Source: Pseudomonas paralcaligenes
Lineage (GTDB): Bacteria; Pseudomonadota; Gammaproteobacteria; Pseudomonadales; Pseudomonadaceae
Direction of reading: 5' to 3'
DNA length: 32,052 nucleotides
Assembly: GCF_019655855.1 (NCBI RefSeq)
Contig: NZ_BPFX01000028.1
Location: 1 to 32,052, forward strand
Shown here in pieces: positions 24,199-32,052 of the stretch. Each line of letters starts with the position of its first letter. The first letter of the stretch is position 1. The notes below the pieces were generated by a model, which was given only the letters and a program-made list of their open reading frames with translations, searched no databases and was not told where the DNA came from. The translations under genes were made by a program, and so were the position numbers.

Positions 24199-25334
24199 GG
24201 CGCGTCGGTCGTGGCCAGGACCAGGCGCTCGCCGACGTCGAGGCCGGCGATCACCTGCGCGTGGCGCCGGTCGCGCACCCCGAGCGTCACGCGGCGCTCG
24301 ACCGGCCGGCCACGCGCATCGAGCACGTGGGCGATGAAATGGTCCGCCTGGCCGGGCAGCGGGGTGAGCGCCGTCAGCGGCACCAGCGGCACGTCCCTGG
24401 CCGCCGCTGTGACGAAGGCTACCTGCGCGCTCATTGCCGGCTTCAGCGCGCCGTCGGCGTTGTCCACCTCGAACAGCACCGGATAGCTCACGGCCGTGCT
24501 GGTCGCCGGCGCGCCGTCGGTGCGTTTCGGCGGCGCGGGCAGCACCTGGCGTACCGTGCCCTGCCAGCGCCGGGCGTCGTTGCCCAGCCGCACGAAGGAG
24601 GCGGCCATGCCCGCCTGCACGTGGCCGATGTCGGCCTCGGCCACGCTCACGCGCACGGTCATGCGCGACAGGTCGGCGATCGACAGCAGCGGTGGGGTCT
24701 GGTACTCGGCGTTGAGCGTCTGGCCCGCCCTGGCCTCGACCGAGATCACCGTGCCGGCGATCGGCGCGTGGACGCGGGTGTAGCCCAGCAGTGCCTCGTC
24801 GCCCTTGAGTTCGGAGGTGACCTGCCAGAGCTGGGCCTCGAACGCCGCGATGCGTGCCTGGGCCGAGCGCATCGCGGCTTGGGCCACCTCCACGTCTTCC
24901 AGGCGGGTCGCGTCCTGGCGTTGCAGCAGGCGTTGGCGTGCCAGTTGCTGGCGCGCCAGGTCGGTCTGCGCCTGCTGGTCGGCGAGCTGGGCGCGCAGCG
25001 CGGCCAGGCGTGCCCGGCCGGCTTCCACCGTCGCCTGGTGCAGCGAGGCGTCGATCTCGGCGAGCAGCTGGCCCTGCCGCACCGTATCGCCGGGCTGTAC
25101 CAGCAGCCGCACGATCTGGCCGGAGACCTGCACGCCGACCTCCACCTCGGTGATCGGCTCCAGCCGGCCCAGGGCATGCACCGTGGCCTGGATGTCGCCG
25201 CGGGCGATCGCCTGCGTCTCGTGGCGCGCGCCGCCGTCGCCGAGCCAGGGCCAGGCGGCGCCCAGCAGGGCGAGCCCGGCCAGCATCGACGTGGCGAGCG
25301 CGAGCGCCCGCCGGGAGCGGGGCGGGCGCGTCAC
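24195..25334 (-). CDS. MacA-type periplasmic adaptor (membrane fusion protein)
   Basis: A 379-residue protein with one N-terminal membrane helix (about 9-30) or uncleaved signal. A lipoyl-type half (VEVGVQVSGQIVRLLVQPGDTVRQGQLLAEID) is followed by a coiled-coil hairpin (about 95-170), then the second lipoyl half (GYTRVHAPIAGTVISVEARAGQTL) and a beta-barrel domain (LSIADLSRMTVRVSVAEADIG). This is the HlyD/MacA fold that links an inner-membrane pump to a TolC-like channel. The start is GTG 25334, overlapping the DUF3325 stop as GTGA; its own stop overlaps MacB. In pyoverdine systems the matching pair is PvdR/PvdT; assignment to that subgroup is not proven. Confidence 0.92.
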   Translation of the reverse strand: MTRPPRSRRALALATSMLAGLALLGAAWPWLGDGGARHETQAIARGDIQATVHALGRLEPITEVEVGVQVSGQIVRLLVQPGDTVRQGQLLAEIDASLHQATVEAGRARLAALRAQLADQQAQTDLARQQLARQRLLQRQDATRLEDVEVAQAAMRSAQARIAAFEAQLWQVTSELKGDEALLGYTRVHAPIAGTVISVEARAGQTLNAEYQTPPLLSIADLSRMTVRVSVAEADIGHVQAGMAASFVRLGNDARRWQGTVRQVLPAPPKRTDGAPATSTAVSYPVLFEVDNADGALKPAMSAQVAFVTAAARDVPLVPLTALTPLPGQADHFIAHVLDARGRPVERRVTLGVRDRRHAQVIAGLDVGERLVLATTDAP

Positions 25335-25663
25335 TTCGCGGTTCTCTGCCGCGCCGGGCGGGCCGGCTTACCCGAGCCGGTCGCCCGGGCGCGCAGGGTG
25401 ATGGCCAGCACCAGCGCGATGGCCGGCAGCGAGATCAGCGCGCCCCACAGCAGCAGGCCGGTCAGCGCGCCCCAGCGGGCGACCATCGGCAGCGTGCTCG
25501 CCATCAGCAGCAGCCAGCCCGCGACGCGCAGGAGGCGCCCGCTGCGCGCGGCGAAGGTACGCCCGGCCAGGTCGCGCTGGTGCCGATCCATGGCCGCCGC
25601 CAGCGCCAGCAGGCCGACGAACGACAGTGCGAGGGCGCAGAGCAGTTCCCAGGACGGCGTCAT
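25331..25663 (-). CDS. DUF3325 small membrane protein
   Basis: A 110-residue inner-membrane protein with about three helices: WELLCALALSFVGLLALAAAMDRHQ, LLRVAGWLLLMASTLPMVARWG, and LLLWGALISLPAIALVLAITLRA. The MDRHQRDLAGR loop and length match DUF3325, a family found next to PepSY proteins and siderophore receptors. ATG 25663 overlaps the PepSY stop as ATGA and has GAGGAAAG upstream; the frame also overlaps the next start as GTGA. Role unknown, presumably a small partner of the PepSY reductase-like protein. The polybasic tail (SGKPARPARQRTAK) is likely cytoplasmic. Confidence 0.85.
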   Translation of the reverse strand: MTPSWELLCALALSFVGLLALAAAMDRHQRDLAGRTFAARSGRLLRVAGWLLLMASTLPMVARWGALTGLLLWGALISLPAIALVLAITLRARATGSGKPARPARQRTAK

Positions 25664-27240
25664 GTGGCTTTCCTCGCCATGCGCAGGGTCATCGCCGCCA
25701 GCAGCGCGCCCACCACCAGGCTGACCAGCTCGACCGCGAACATCTGCCAGCGGCCTTGCCCGGCGTAGCGGCCGAACCAGTCGCCGGTGGTCGCCAGGTT
25801 GAGCAGCGGCAGCATCAGGCAGAGCAGGGCGGCCAGCCCGAACTGCTCGACCCAGGCGCGCCGCCCGGGCCGCGACAGCGCGTGCAGCAGGGTGGCCGCC
25901 CAGACCAGCAGGAAGACGCGGATCTCGGTTTCCGGCCGCTCCGACAGATCGAGCGGAAGCAGCCGGTTGCCCCACAGGTAGGCGATCGAGGCCAGGCAGA
26001 TGCCGGCGACGCAGGCGACGTTCAGTGCCTCGATCAGCCGGTACATCTGCGGAGTGGCCCGGCCGAACTCGTTGCCGCTGCGCTGCCGGCGCTTGACGGT
26101 GAACAGCACCAGCCCGGAGGCGATCATCACGCAGCCGACAACGCCGCAGAGGAACCACAGCCAGCTCGCCGTCCAGCCGCCGAAGCGGGCTTCGTGCAGG
26201 TTGATCAGCACGCCGCGCGTGTGCTCGGCCTCGGTGCGCGGATAGCGGGCTTCCTCGCGCAGGTGCGGCGGCTCGCCGACGATCTGGAAGGTGGCCGCGC
26301 GGGGGCGCGGCAGCGTCTGCGCCTCGGCCGCCGCCATGCCGAGCCACAGCCGGTAGCCGCCGTCGTCGTCCGCCTGGCGGGTCATCCAGGCCAGCGGCTG
26401 CCCGCTCCGCGCCTGGGCCTGCGCCACCAGCGGCAGCAGCGCATCGGGCGCCAGCCCGGCGGCGGGCTGTGCCTGTGGCAGCCCTTGCTGGCGCCGGGCC
26501 TCGGCGCGCTCGGCATCCCAGTAGGGGCTGCTCAGTTGCAGCTCGGCCCCGAGGCCACCGGGCATGCCGTAGTGGTAGAGGATGGAGCCGGGCATCCACA
26601 CGTTCTGGAAGATCACCAGGCCGGTGTAGACGATCATCAGCTGGAACGGCAGCGACAGCACCGAGGCGACGTTGTGGCCGTCGAGCCAGCTGCGCTGCCC
26701 TTTGCCCAGCCGCAGGGTGAAGAAGTCCTTGAGGATGCGCTTGTGGACGACGATGCCGCTGACCAGCGCCACCAGGGTGGCGATGCTGACGATCCCCACC
26801 AGCACGATCCCGCCCATGCCGGCGTGCAGGCTGTAGTGGAAGCCGACGAAGTGCCAGCCGCCCGCGGTTTCCCGGGGTTTGTGCCGATCCTCGGCGGGGA
26901 TTTCGCGGCCGCTGGAAGGGTCGAGCTGGCGCTCGTGCTCCACGTCGTCGGCGTCGTGCCATTCGACCTCCACGCGCGCGGGCGCGAGGACGATGCTCCA
27001 CTCCGCCGCGTCGCCCGCCTCGCGCTGCAGGTAGCGCAGGGCGAAGCCCAGCGCCTGCTCGCTCTGCCCGGTGGACAGCGTGCCCTGCGGCGCAGGCGGC
27101 CCGCCGCGCATCCACTGGCTGATCGGCGCGCTGAACACGCAGATCGTCCCGGCCACGAAGATCACCATCAGCAGCCAGCCGAACACCAGGCCGCTCCAGG
27201 TGTGCAGGCCGGAGAGCGATTGCCGGAAGCCCGTGCTCAT
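25660..27240 (-). CDS. PepSY-associated TM protein, putative siderophore reductase
   Basis: A 526-residue inner-membrane protein with PepSY-associated helices. The first helix (LVFGWLLMVIFVAGTICVFSAPI) follows GLHTWSG; a periplasmic PepSY-type segment, then GFHYSLHAGMGGIVLVGIVSIATLVALVSGIVVHKRIL, LDGHNVASVLSLPFQLMIVYTGLV, and a C-terminal group of helices (ASWLWFLCGVVGCVMIASGLVLF onward). Several His residues on helix ends (HTWSG, HYSLHAG, DGHN, NLHEARFG) are candidate heme or iron ligands. Relatives FpvG and FoxB reduce ferric siderophores or help release iron in P. aeruginosa; that role is inferred here. ATG 27240 overlaps the DUF3649 stop as ATGA. Confidence 0.9.
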   Translation of the reverse strand: MSTGFRQSLSGLHTWSGLVFGWLLMVIFVAGTICVFSAPISQWMRGGPPAPQGTLSTGQSEQALGFALRYLQREAGDAAEWSIVLAPARVEVEWHDADDVEHERQLDPSSGREIPAEDRHKPRETAGGWHFVGFHYSLHAGMGGIVLVGIVSIATLVALVSGIVVHKRILKDFFTLRLGKGQRSWLDGHNVASVLSLPFQLMIVYTGLVIFQNVWMPGSILYHYGMPGGLGAELQLSSPYWDAERAEARRQQGLPQAQPAAGLAPDALLPLVAQAQARSGQPLAWMTRQADDDGGYRLWLGMAAAEAQTLPRPRAATFQIVGEPPHLREEARYPRTEAEHTRGVLINLHEARFGGWTASWLWFLCGVVGCVMIASGLVLFTVKRRQRSGNEFGRATPQMYRLIEALNVACVAGICLASIAYLWGNRLLPLDLSERPETEIRVFLLVWAATLLHALSRPGRRAWVEQFGLAALLCLMLPLLNLATTGDWFGRYAGQGRWQMFAVELVSLVVGALLAAMTLRMARKAT

Positions 27241-27512
27241 GGCGTATCTCCCAGCAGCAGGACCACCGCCAGCGGTGGCAGCGAGGCCAGGACGAGGCCG
27301 GCCCAGGCGCGCGTGGCGCTGCGCGCCGCGAACACCCAGACCGCCGTCGTCGTCCACACGGCGAAGCCGCCGAGCGTGGCCCACAGCACCGCCTGCACCC
27401 GGCTGCCGGGCAGCAGCAGGGGCAGGGCGATGATGACCGCCGAGGTGAAGCCGAAACCGCCGACGATGGCCGCCACGATGCGCGACAGCACCGGCATGGG
27501 GGCGGCCGCCAT
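27237..27512 (-). CDS. DUF3649 small membrane protein
   Basis: A 91-residue protein with three predicted helices: IVAAIVGGFGFTSAVIIALPLLL, AVLWATLGGFAVWTTTAVWVFAA, and AWAGLVLASLPPLAVVLLLG. It fits the DUF3649 family that sits between TonB-dependent receptors and PepSY genes. ATG 27512 shares its A with the receptor stop (TGATG), so it depends on the receptor for translation; a second ATG at 27497 (MPVLSR) is possible. Its stop overlaps the PepSY start. Function unknown. Confidence 0.85.
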   Translation of the reverse strand: MAAAPMPVLSRIVAAIVGGFGFTSAVIIALPLLLPGSRVQAVLWATLGGFAVWTTTAVWVFAARSATRAWAGLVLASLPPLAVVLLLGDTP

Positions 27513-30064
27513 CAGAAGCTGTACTTGGCGGTCAGCATGAACTTGCGCGGCTCGCCGTACAGCGCGTTGCCGCCGCTGGTGGGGATGATCCGGTAGTAGG
27601 TCTTGTCGAACAGGTTGGTGACGTTCAGCTGCACGTCCAGGTGCTCGTCGTGCTGGTAGCCGACCATCGCGTCGGCGATCGCATATCCGCCCTGGTTGAA
27701 GCGGTAGGCTTGGCCGCGCAGGGTGCCTTCGTCGTAGACGCCGTTCTGCCAGCGCAGGTTGCCGCCGATGCGCCACTGGTCGCCTGGCAGTCGGTAGCTG
27801 GTGAACAGCTTGAGCTGCTGGGTCGGCATGTTGGTGTTGCGCTTGGTGCCGATCCTGCTGGGGTTGGCGTCCTTGCGGATTTCCGAGCTGGCGTAGGTGT
27901 AACCGCCGCCCAGCTGCCAGTTCGAGGTCACCGCGCCCTGGGCCTCCAGCTCGTAGCCCTCGCTACGCACCAGGCCGGCCGCTTCGTGGCAGGTCCGGGT
28001 CGGGTAGAAGGGGCAGCTGGTCGGCTGGTCGTCCAGCGCCATGCCCAGGTTTTCCTGGTCGATGCGGAACACCGAGGCGTTGGCGTTGAGCGCGCCGTCG
28101 AAGTATTCGCCCTTGATGCCGATCTCGTAGTTCTTGCCGACCACCGGCTCGATGAACTTGTCGGAGGCGTCGCGCAGGTTCTGCGGCTTGAAGATGTCGG
28201 TGTAGCTGACATAGACCGAGTGCTGCGCATCCAGGTCGTAGACCAGGCCGGCGTACTTGGTCAGGTGGCGGTCGTAGCTGTAGCCGCTCGCCGTGGGCAG
28301 CCAGTCGCCGGTCGCCGGAACGATATAGCGCCCCGTGGATTCCTGCTCGAACCAGTCGAGCCGCGCGCCGAGGATGAGCTTGAGTGGGTCGGCGAGGTTC
28401 AGCCGGGTGGTGACGTAGTAACCGTGCTGACGCTCCTCGTTGTCGAAGTCATGGTCGTGGTGGTCGTCGAAGCCACCGGGCCAGACCGCGTCGTGGCTCC
28501 AGTTGTCGAAGTCGATGCCGGTTGCCAGGGTGGGCGCCAGCGCCCAGTAGCCACCGGTGCGGCCCTCGTTGTCGACGGTGCGATAGCTGGCGCCGAGTAC
28601 CAGCTCGTGCTTGCGGCCCAGCAGCTCGAACGGGCCCTGGGCGCTCAGGTCGTAGCTGACCCTGTCGTTGTCGCTCTTCGAACTCCAGCCGACCAGTCGC
28701 GGCTGAAGGGTCGCGTCATAGCCGGCACTGCTGGCGCGGGCGTCGGTTTCCGCCCATATCCAGTTGGCGGACAGGTTGACCTTCCAGTCGTTGGCGAAGC
28801 GATGCTCCAGGCTGGCGAAGACGTTGGTGTTGAGGATGTCCCAGAAATCCCCCTTGTTGCCGAGGAAGGTCGAGCGCGACAGTTTCATGTCCCGGCCGTA
28901 GGGATCGGACGGCAAGCCGCTCCAGGTCATGATGTCGTTGTTCTTCTGATGGGACAGGCCCAGGGTCAGCAGGGTGTCTTCGCTCAGATCGGCTTCGCCG
29001 ACGAAGTAGTAGAGCTGCCGTTTTTCCTCGGCGACGTCCTGGAAGCTGTCGCTGTCGCGCCCCGAGACCACCATGCGGCCGCGCAGGGTGCCGGCCTCGT
29101 TGACCGGGCCGGACACGTCGGTCTGGAGACCGTAGTGATCCCAGCTGCCCACCTGGCCCTGGAGACTGGCCTGGAAGTCACGGGTCGGGCGCTTGCGCAC
29201 GAAGTTGATCGCGGCGGATGGCGTGCCCGTACCCTGGGTCAGGCCGGCCGAGCCGCGCACGACTTCGACCCGGTCATACATGGCCAGGTCGTTCAGCAGC
29301 AGCTGGCCATAGAACACCGAGGTAGGTAGGCCGTCGAAGGTGTAGTTTTCCACTTGGAAGCCGCGCGAAAAATAGATTTCCCGGCCAGGGCCGCTGTTGG
29401 AGTGGGCGACGATGCCGGGGGTGTTGACCAGCGCGTCGCTGACCTTGGCCATGGCCTGGTCGTCCATGCGCTGGCGGGTAATGACGGTCACCGACTGCGG
29501 CGTCTCGCGGATCGACAGCGGCAACTTGGTCGCGGTGTTCATGCTGCCGGTGGTGTAGGAGCCGCTGCCTTCGGTGGTGCCGGTGACCAGCGCCACGCCC
29601 GTCACGCTGGTAGGAGCCAGGGTGGTGGCGCCGTCGCCGCTCGCCGCCTGCTGCAGCGAGTAGCCGCCGTTGCCGGTGCTTATCAACTGGTAGCCGCTGC
29701 CGGCGAGCAGGCGCTCGAAGCCTTCGTGCACGCTGTAGCTGCCCTGCAGGCCGTTGCTGCTGAGGCCGTCCAGCATGCGCGGGTCGAACACCAGTTGCAC
29801 GCCCGAGTCGGCGGCGAACTGCGCCAGCGCGTCGCTCAGGCTTCCGGCGGGGATGGTGTACTCGCGGCTGGCGGCGCTGGTGGATTCGGCGGCCAGCGCG
29901 TGGCCCGGGGCGAGCGCGGCGGCGCCCGCCAGGCCGGTCAGCGCGCAGCCGATGGCGAACGCCAGCAGGTGGGGCCGGCAGGTCGGCGAGGCTTCGCCGC
30001 GGACAACGGTGGTGGATGCGAGAGCCGCGATGCGGGCCGGTTGCCGTGGAAGCCTGAAGACCAT
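27512..30064 (-). CDS. TonB-dependent siderophore receptor with STN signalling domain (FpvA/FoxA type)
   Basis: An 850-residue outer-membrane receptor. A long N-terminal signal region (about 58 residues, ending GHALA) precedes an STN domain (about 66-135, YTIPAGSLSDALAQFAADSG), which contacts FecR. The plug domain holds LSIRETPQSVTVITRQRM and the barrel ends in MLTAKYSF with terminal Phe. Two Cys (CPFYPTRTC) probably bond in an outer loop. The start is ATG 30064 with AAGG upstream; no earlier start gives a signal. It lies 126 bp after FecR. STN plus FecI/FecR means the ligand induces its own system. The siderophore cannot be read from sequence. Confidence 0.95.
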   Translation of the reverse strand: MVFRLPRQPARIAALASTTVVRGEASPTCRPHLLAFAIGCALTGLAGAAALAPGHALAAESTSAASREYTIPAGSLSDALAQFAADSGVQLVFDPRMLDGLSSNGLQGSYSVHEGFERLLAGSGYQLISTGNGGYSLQQAASGDGATTLAPTSVTGVALVTGTTEGSGSYTTGSMNTATKLPLSIRETPQSVTVITRQRMDDQAMAKVSDALVNTPGIVAHSNSGPGREIYFSRGFQVENYTFDGLPTSVFYGQLLLNDLAMYDRVEVVRGSAGLTQGTGTPSAAINFVRKRPTRDFQASLQGQVGSWDHYGLQTDVSGPVNEAGTLRGRMVVSGRDSDSFQDVAEEKRQLYYFVGEADLSEDTLLTLGLSHQKNNDIMTWSGLPSDPYGRDMKLSRSTFLGNKGDFWDILNTNVFASLEHRFANDWKVNLSANWIWAETDARASSAGYDATLQPRLVGWSSKSDNDRVSYDLSAQGPFELLGRKHELVLGASYRTVDNEGRTGGYWALAPTLATGIDFDNWSHDAVWPGGFDDHHDHDFDNEERQHGYYVTTRLNLADPLKLILGARLDWFEQESTGRYIVPATGDWLPTASGYSYDRHLTKYAGLVYDLDAQHSVYVSYTDIFKPQNLRDASDKFIEPVVGKNYEIGIKGEYFDGALNANASVFRIDQENLGMALDDQPTSCPFYPTRTCHEAAGLVRSEGYELEAQGAVTSNWQLGGGYTYASSEIRKDANPSRIGTKRNTNMPTQQLKLFTSYRLPGDQWRIGGNLRWQNGVYDEGTLRGQAYRFNQGGYAIADAMVGYQHDEHLDVQLNVTNLFDKTYYRIIPTSGGNALYGEPRKFMLTAKYSF

Positions 30065-30190
30065 GCCGAATACCTTTTCGTCGATGTGGGTGGGTGGTGT
30101 TCGCGCCTCGGGAAGCGCGCATTCACCCGGTACACCGGACGAGGCGGAAAAAGTGATCACCTGGCGGCAGATTTTTTTGCTGGCCGTGGG
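30065..30190 (-). promoter_or_regulatory. FecR-receptor spacer, probable sigma-dependent promoter region
   Basis: A 126-bp gap between FecR and the receptor is where an ECF (FecI-type) promoter would be expected. It has an A7 tract on the minus strand (plus-strand T at 30172-30178), an 8-bp palindrome GTGATCAC (30153-30160) and a CGTCC (30138-30142), but the spacing from the A-tract to CGTCC is too long for a normal -35/-10 pair. I do not assign boxes. Confidence 0.35.
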
Positions 30191-31159
30191 TCAGGTGCGC
30201 GGGCCGACCGTGACCCAGTAGCGCGTGCTGCGCCCGATGTGCACCGGCAGGGTCTTCTCCAGCACGGCCAGGCCGGCATCGGTGTCGGCCAGCGAGATGG
30301 CGCCGGACAGGCGCAGGTCGGCCACGGCCGGGTCGCAACGCAGCAGGCCGGCGCGATGGCGGGCCATCTCGGCGATCACGTCGCCCAGGCGCATGTCGCG
30401 GGCCAGCAGCATGCCCCGTTCCCACAGCGTGGCGCTGTCATCGACGGGCGTCGGCGGCGTGATCTCCACAGCGCCGAAGTCAGCCTGCTCGCCGGCGTGG
30501 AGGACGCGCGCCGCCCCGCTCAGCGGGCGAACCTCGACCGCGCTCTGGAACACGGCGACGCGGCAGACGGCTTCCTCGTCCAGATGGCGCACGCTGAAGC
30601 GCGTGCCCAGGGCGCGCCCCACGCCGTACGGGGTGTCGACGAAGAACGGCCTGCGTGCCGGGTCCGCGTGGGTGGTGACGAGGATTTCGCCACTCACCAG
30701 GCGGATGCGCCGCGCCACGGCATCGAAGGCGATGTTGACCGCGCTGGCGGTGTTGAGCACCAGGCTGGAGCCGTCGGGCAGCGCCAGCGTCCTGCGCTCG
30801 CCGGTGGCGGTGGTCACGTCCGCCGCCCACTCTCGCCAGGGTGTGTGGCGCACGGCCAGCCAGCCGGCCGGCGCGGCCATCAGCAGGGCGCTCAGCAGGT
30901 GCAGGGCACGGCGCCGGTCGTAGCTGTGTTCCAGGCTCTTGATCGCTTCTTTGCCGATGCCCGCGGGCACCTGGTTGAAGGTGAGGAAGACCGCCTGGGC
31001 GCGCGCCCAGGCGGCCTCGTGCGCCGGGCTCTGCCGGCGCCAGCGCTCGAACGCCTGGCGCTCGCCCTCCGTGGGCATGTCGTACTGGAAGGTGATGGCC
31101 CAGTCGGCGGCTTCCTTGAGCAGGGCGCTGGCCAGGGTGGCGGCGGGATGGCCTGGCAT
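30191..31159 (-). CDS. FecR-family anti-sigma factor / signal transducer
   Basis: A 322-residue inner-membrane protein. The N-terminal DUF4880-type segment (about 8-60: LLKEAADWAITFQYDMPTEGERQAFERWRRQSPAHEAAWARA) binds the sigma factor. One membrane helix (ALHLLSALLMAAPAGWLAV) lies at about 85-103. The periplasmic FecR domain contains ATGERRTLALPDGSSLVLNTASAV, followed by a C-terminal STN-like region (LGDVIAEMARHRAGLLRCDPAVADLRLSG), which meets the receptor's signalling domain. ATG 31159 lies 4 bp after the FecI stop. It carries the siderophore signal across the inner membrane. Confidence 0.95.
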   Translation of the reverse strand: MPGHPAATLASALLKEAADWAITFQYDMPTEGERQAFERWRRQSPAHEAAWARAQAVFLTFNQVPAGIGKEAIKSLEHSYDRRRALHLLSALLMAAPAGWLAVRHTPWREWAADVTTATGERRTLALPDGSSLVLNTASAVNIAFDAVARRIRLVSGEILVTTHADPARRPFFVDTPYGVGRALGTRFSVRHLDEEAVCRVAVFQSAVEVRPLSGAARVLHAGEQADFGAVEITPPTPVDDSATLWERGMLLARDMRLGDVIAEMARHRAGLLRCDPAVADLRLSGAISLADTDAGLAVLEKTLPVHIGRSTRYWVTVGPRT

Positions 31160-31163
31160 GCGC

Positions 31164-31673
31164 TCAGGCCGCGGTCATGCAGGCGACCAGCGCCTTGTGG
31201 ATGTGCCGGCGCACGGTGATGACCGGGGTCTGCGTGCGTTCGGCGATCTGCTGCAGGGTCAGCCCGTCGATCTGGGCCAGCAGGAAGATTTCCCGGGTGC
31301 GTGCCGACAGGCTGGCGAGCATGGCGTCGATGCGCATCAGCGCCTCGATGATCAGCAGGCGCGTCTCGGGCGAGGGCGCCTCGGGTTCCGGCAGGTGGGC
31401 CAGCGCTTCGAGGTAGGCGCGCTCTACGTCCTGCCGCCGCCAGTGGTCGATGACCAGGCCCTTGGCGATGTGCGTGAGTAGTGCGCGGGGTTCGTCGCCG
31501 AGCTGGGCCGGCAGCCGCCGCGAGGCCATGACCCGCAGGAAGGTGTCATGCGCCAGGTCCGCGGCATCGCAGGCGTTGCCGAGCTTGCCGCGCAGCCAGC
31601 CGTACAGCCAACCGTGATGGTCGCTGTACAGTGCGTGTACCTGTCGCGTTGCAAGGGTATCGGCCGCCACCAC
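31164..31673 (-). CDS. FecI-type ECF sigma factor
   Basis: A 169-residue sigma-70-family factor of the iron-starvation group. Region 2 (about 12-80: YSDHHGWLYGWLRGKLGNACDAADLAHDTFLRVM) and region 4 (about 118-165: LSARTREIFLLAQIDGLTLQQIAERTQTPVITVRRHIHKAL) are complete, with the helix-turn-helix that reads the -35 box. The start is GTG at 31673 or the adjoining GTG at 31670; AGGAGG lies five or eight bases upstream, so the second spacing is slightly better. A Fur-box-like site stands 48 bp upstream. It should drive the receptor operon once FecR is signalled. Confidence 0.93.
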   Translation of the reverse strand: MVAADTLATRQVHALYSDHHGWLYGWLRGKLGNACDAADLAHDTFLRVMASRRLPAQLGDEPRALLTHIAKGLVIDHWRRQDVERAYLEALAHLPEPEAPSPETRLLIIEALMRIDAMLASLSARTREIFLLAQIDGLTLQQIAERTQTPVITVRRHIHKALVACMTAA

Positions 31674-31714
31674 GGCGCCCTCCTGTCCATAGGTCGAGCA
31701 CAGTTGCGGACCTT

Positions 31715-31740
31715 AATTCTAATAAGAATTGTTCGCATTT
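31715..31740. promoter_or_regulatory. Fur-box-like operator upstream of FecI
   Basis: AATAAGAATTGTTCGCATTT (31721-31740) matches about 15 of 20 positions of the usual AATGAGAATGATTATCATTT form of the Fur box. It overlaps a perfect AATTCT-AATA-AGAATT inverted repeat (31715-31730). It is 42-67 bp before the FecI start in AT-rich sequence, where iron-starvation sigma genes normally carry Fur control. Confidence 0.65.
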
Positions 31741-32052
31741 TAACGATTGCCGGATGGGACTTGCAAGTTCGGGCTTGCACGGGGCGAGCTATGGCATCGC
31801 CTGCGGAGGTCGCGCGGAGGGGCATGAAAAGAAAGGCTGTGTCCTCGTTGCATGTCGCACGTCCTGCAGGCACGGATTCATCCGGGGTAAGCGGCTCGCT
31901 GCCCGGCTGCGCCTGCAATGCAGGAGCAGTGCAACAAGCGGTCGTGGGACATACAAAAGGCGATGTCGCCCTCAGATGTTGCAGTGCCCTGAACCCTTCT
32001 GGATTCCCGCATGCGCGGGAATGACGAGGTGGGGGTGGAGTTTCTTCCGAAA
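31741..32052. other. intergenic region without supported gene
   Basis: These 312 bases lie upstream of the iron operon. An open frame crosses them on the plus strand but begins inside the antisense of FecI, has no ribosome site and resembles no protein. The only marked structure is the REP-like hairpin at 32001-32026. Confidence 0.5.
32001..32026. repeat. REP-like hairpin (CCCGC-GCGGG-AATGACG type)
   Basis: GGATTCCCGCATGCGCGGGA followed by ATGACG holds the stem TTCCCGC-ATGC-GCGGGAA. It is the same style as the hairpin at 1-18 and is a known kind of intergenic repeat in pseudomonads and other proteobacteria. Confidence 0.6.

Noticed and set aside
25627..27540. Long plus-strand open frame opposite the PepSY gene
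   Set aside because: A GC-rich antisense shadow with low-complexity Gln/Arg/Ala content and no ribosome site.
30138..30178. ECF promoter boxes before the receptor
   Set aside because: The A-tract and CGTCC are about 29 bases apart, too far for a -35/-10 pair; left as an unassigned region.
31548..32024. Plus-strand open frame over the window end
   Set aside because: Starts within antisense of the sigma factor, no ribosome site, no protein-like pattern.
1..32052. CRISPR array, tRNA, rRNA, insertion sequence or prophage genes
   Set aside because: No spaced direct-repeat array, cloverleaf-like or rRNA segment, transposase or phage protein was seen on either strand.

Overview
The window is GC-rich chromosomal DNA, very probably from a Pseudomonas. 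The grounds are the gene families (paired DUF294/CBS protein and DEDDh exonuclease, DUF1302/DUF1329 pair, YbfB-type MFS with LysR and nitronate monooxygenase, receptor-DUF3649-PepSY-DUF3325 cassette), the REP-type inverted repeats and the dense, often overlapping gene packing. No species can be named from sequence reading alone. I recognise 26 protein genes and no rRNA, tRNA, CRISPR array, transposase or phage gene. Most genes lie on the minus strand; only four (nitronate monooxygenase, two solute-binding proteins, OsmC protein) are on the plus strand.

Layout. 52-2776: a DEDDh exonuclease and a cNMP/CBS/DUF294 signalling protein. 2839-5976: a LysR regulator and YbfB-type MFS exporter (coupled, minus) divergent from a nitronate monooxygenase, with an AT-rich palindrome between them. 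5977-6244: a putative terminator and a two-copy REP element. 6245-6847: a DUF937 protein. 7085-10318: an operon of a chemoreceptor, an outer-membrane porin and a small PstS-like periplasmic protein, ending in a clear terminator. 10558-12934: two overlapping periplasmic binding-protein genes with no permease or ATPase. 12939-16950: an ACS-type MFS carrier, a CapA-type metallophosphoesterase-like protein and a DUF2817 (M14-like) zinc peptidase. 17154-18566: an OsmC-type thiol peroxidase convergent with a LysR regulator. 18688-21887: the DUF1302/DUF1329 outer-membrane/periplasmic pair. 22255-31673: a nine-kilobase iron operon.

The iron region is the most coherent system. A Fur-box-like site precedes an ECF sigma factor (FecI type) and its FecR anti-sigma/transducer. 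Then come a TonB-dependent siderophore receptor with an STN signalling domain, DUF3649, a PepSY membrane protein, DUF3325 and a MacA/MacB-type exporter. From the receptor to MacB every stop codon overlaps the next start by 1 or 4 bases. This suggests one translationally coupled unit for siderophore uptake, inner-membrane reduction and release or recycling of the carrier. No siderophore biosynthesis gene is present in the window.

Two other groups look under-described: MFS/CapA/DUF2817, which may take up and hydrolyse a peptide-like or glutamyl compound, and the chemoreceptor/porin/PstS-like operon facing two orphan binding proteins. Several short intergenic inverted or direct repeats are recorded as candidate operators or REP elements.
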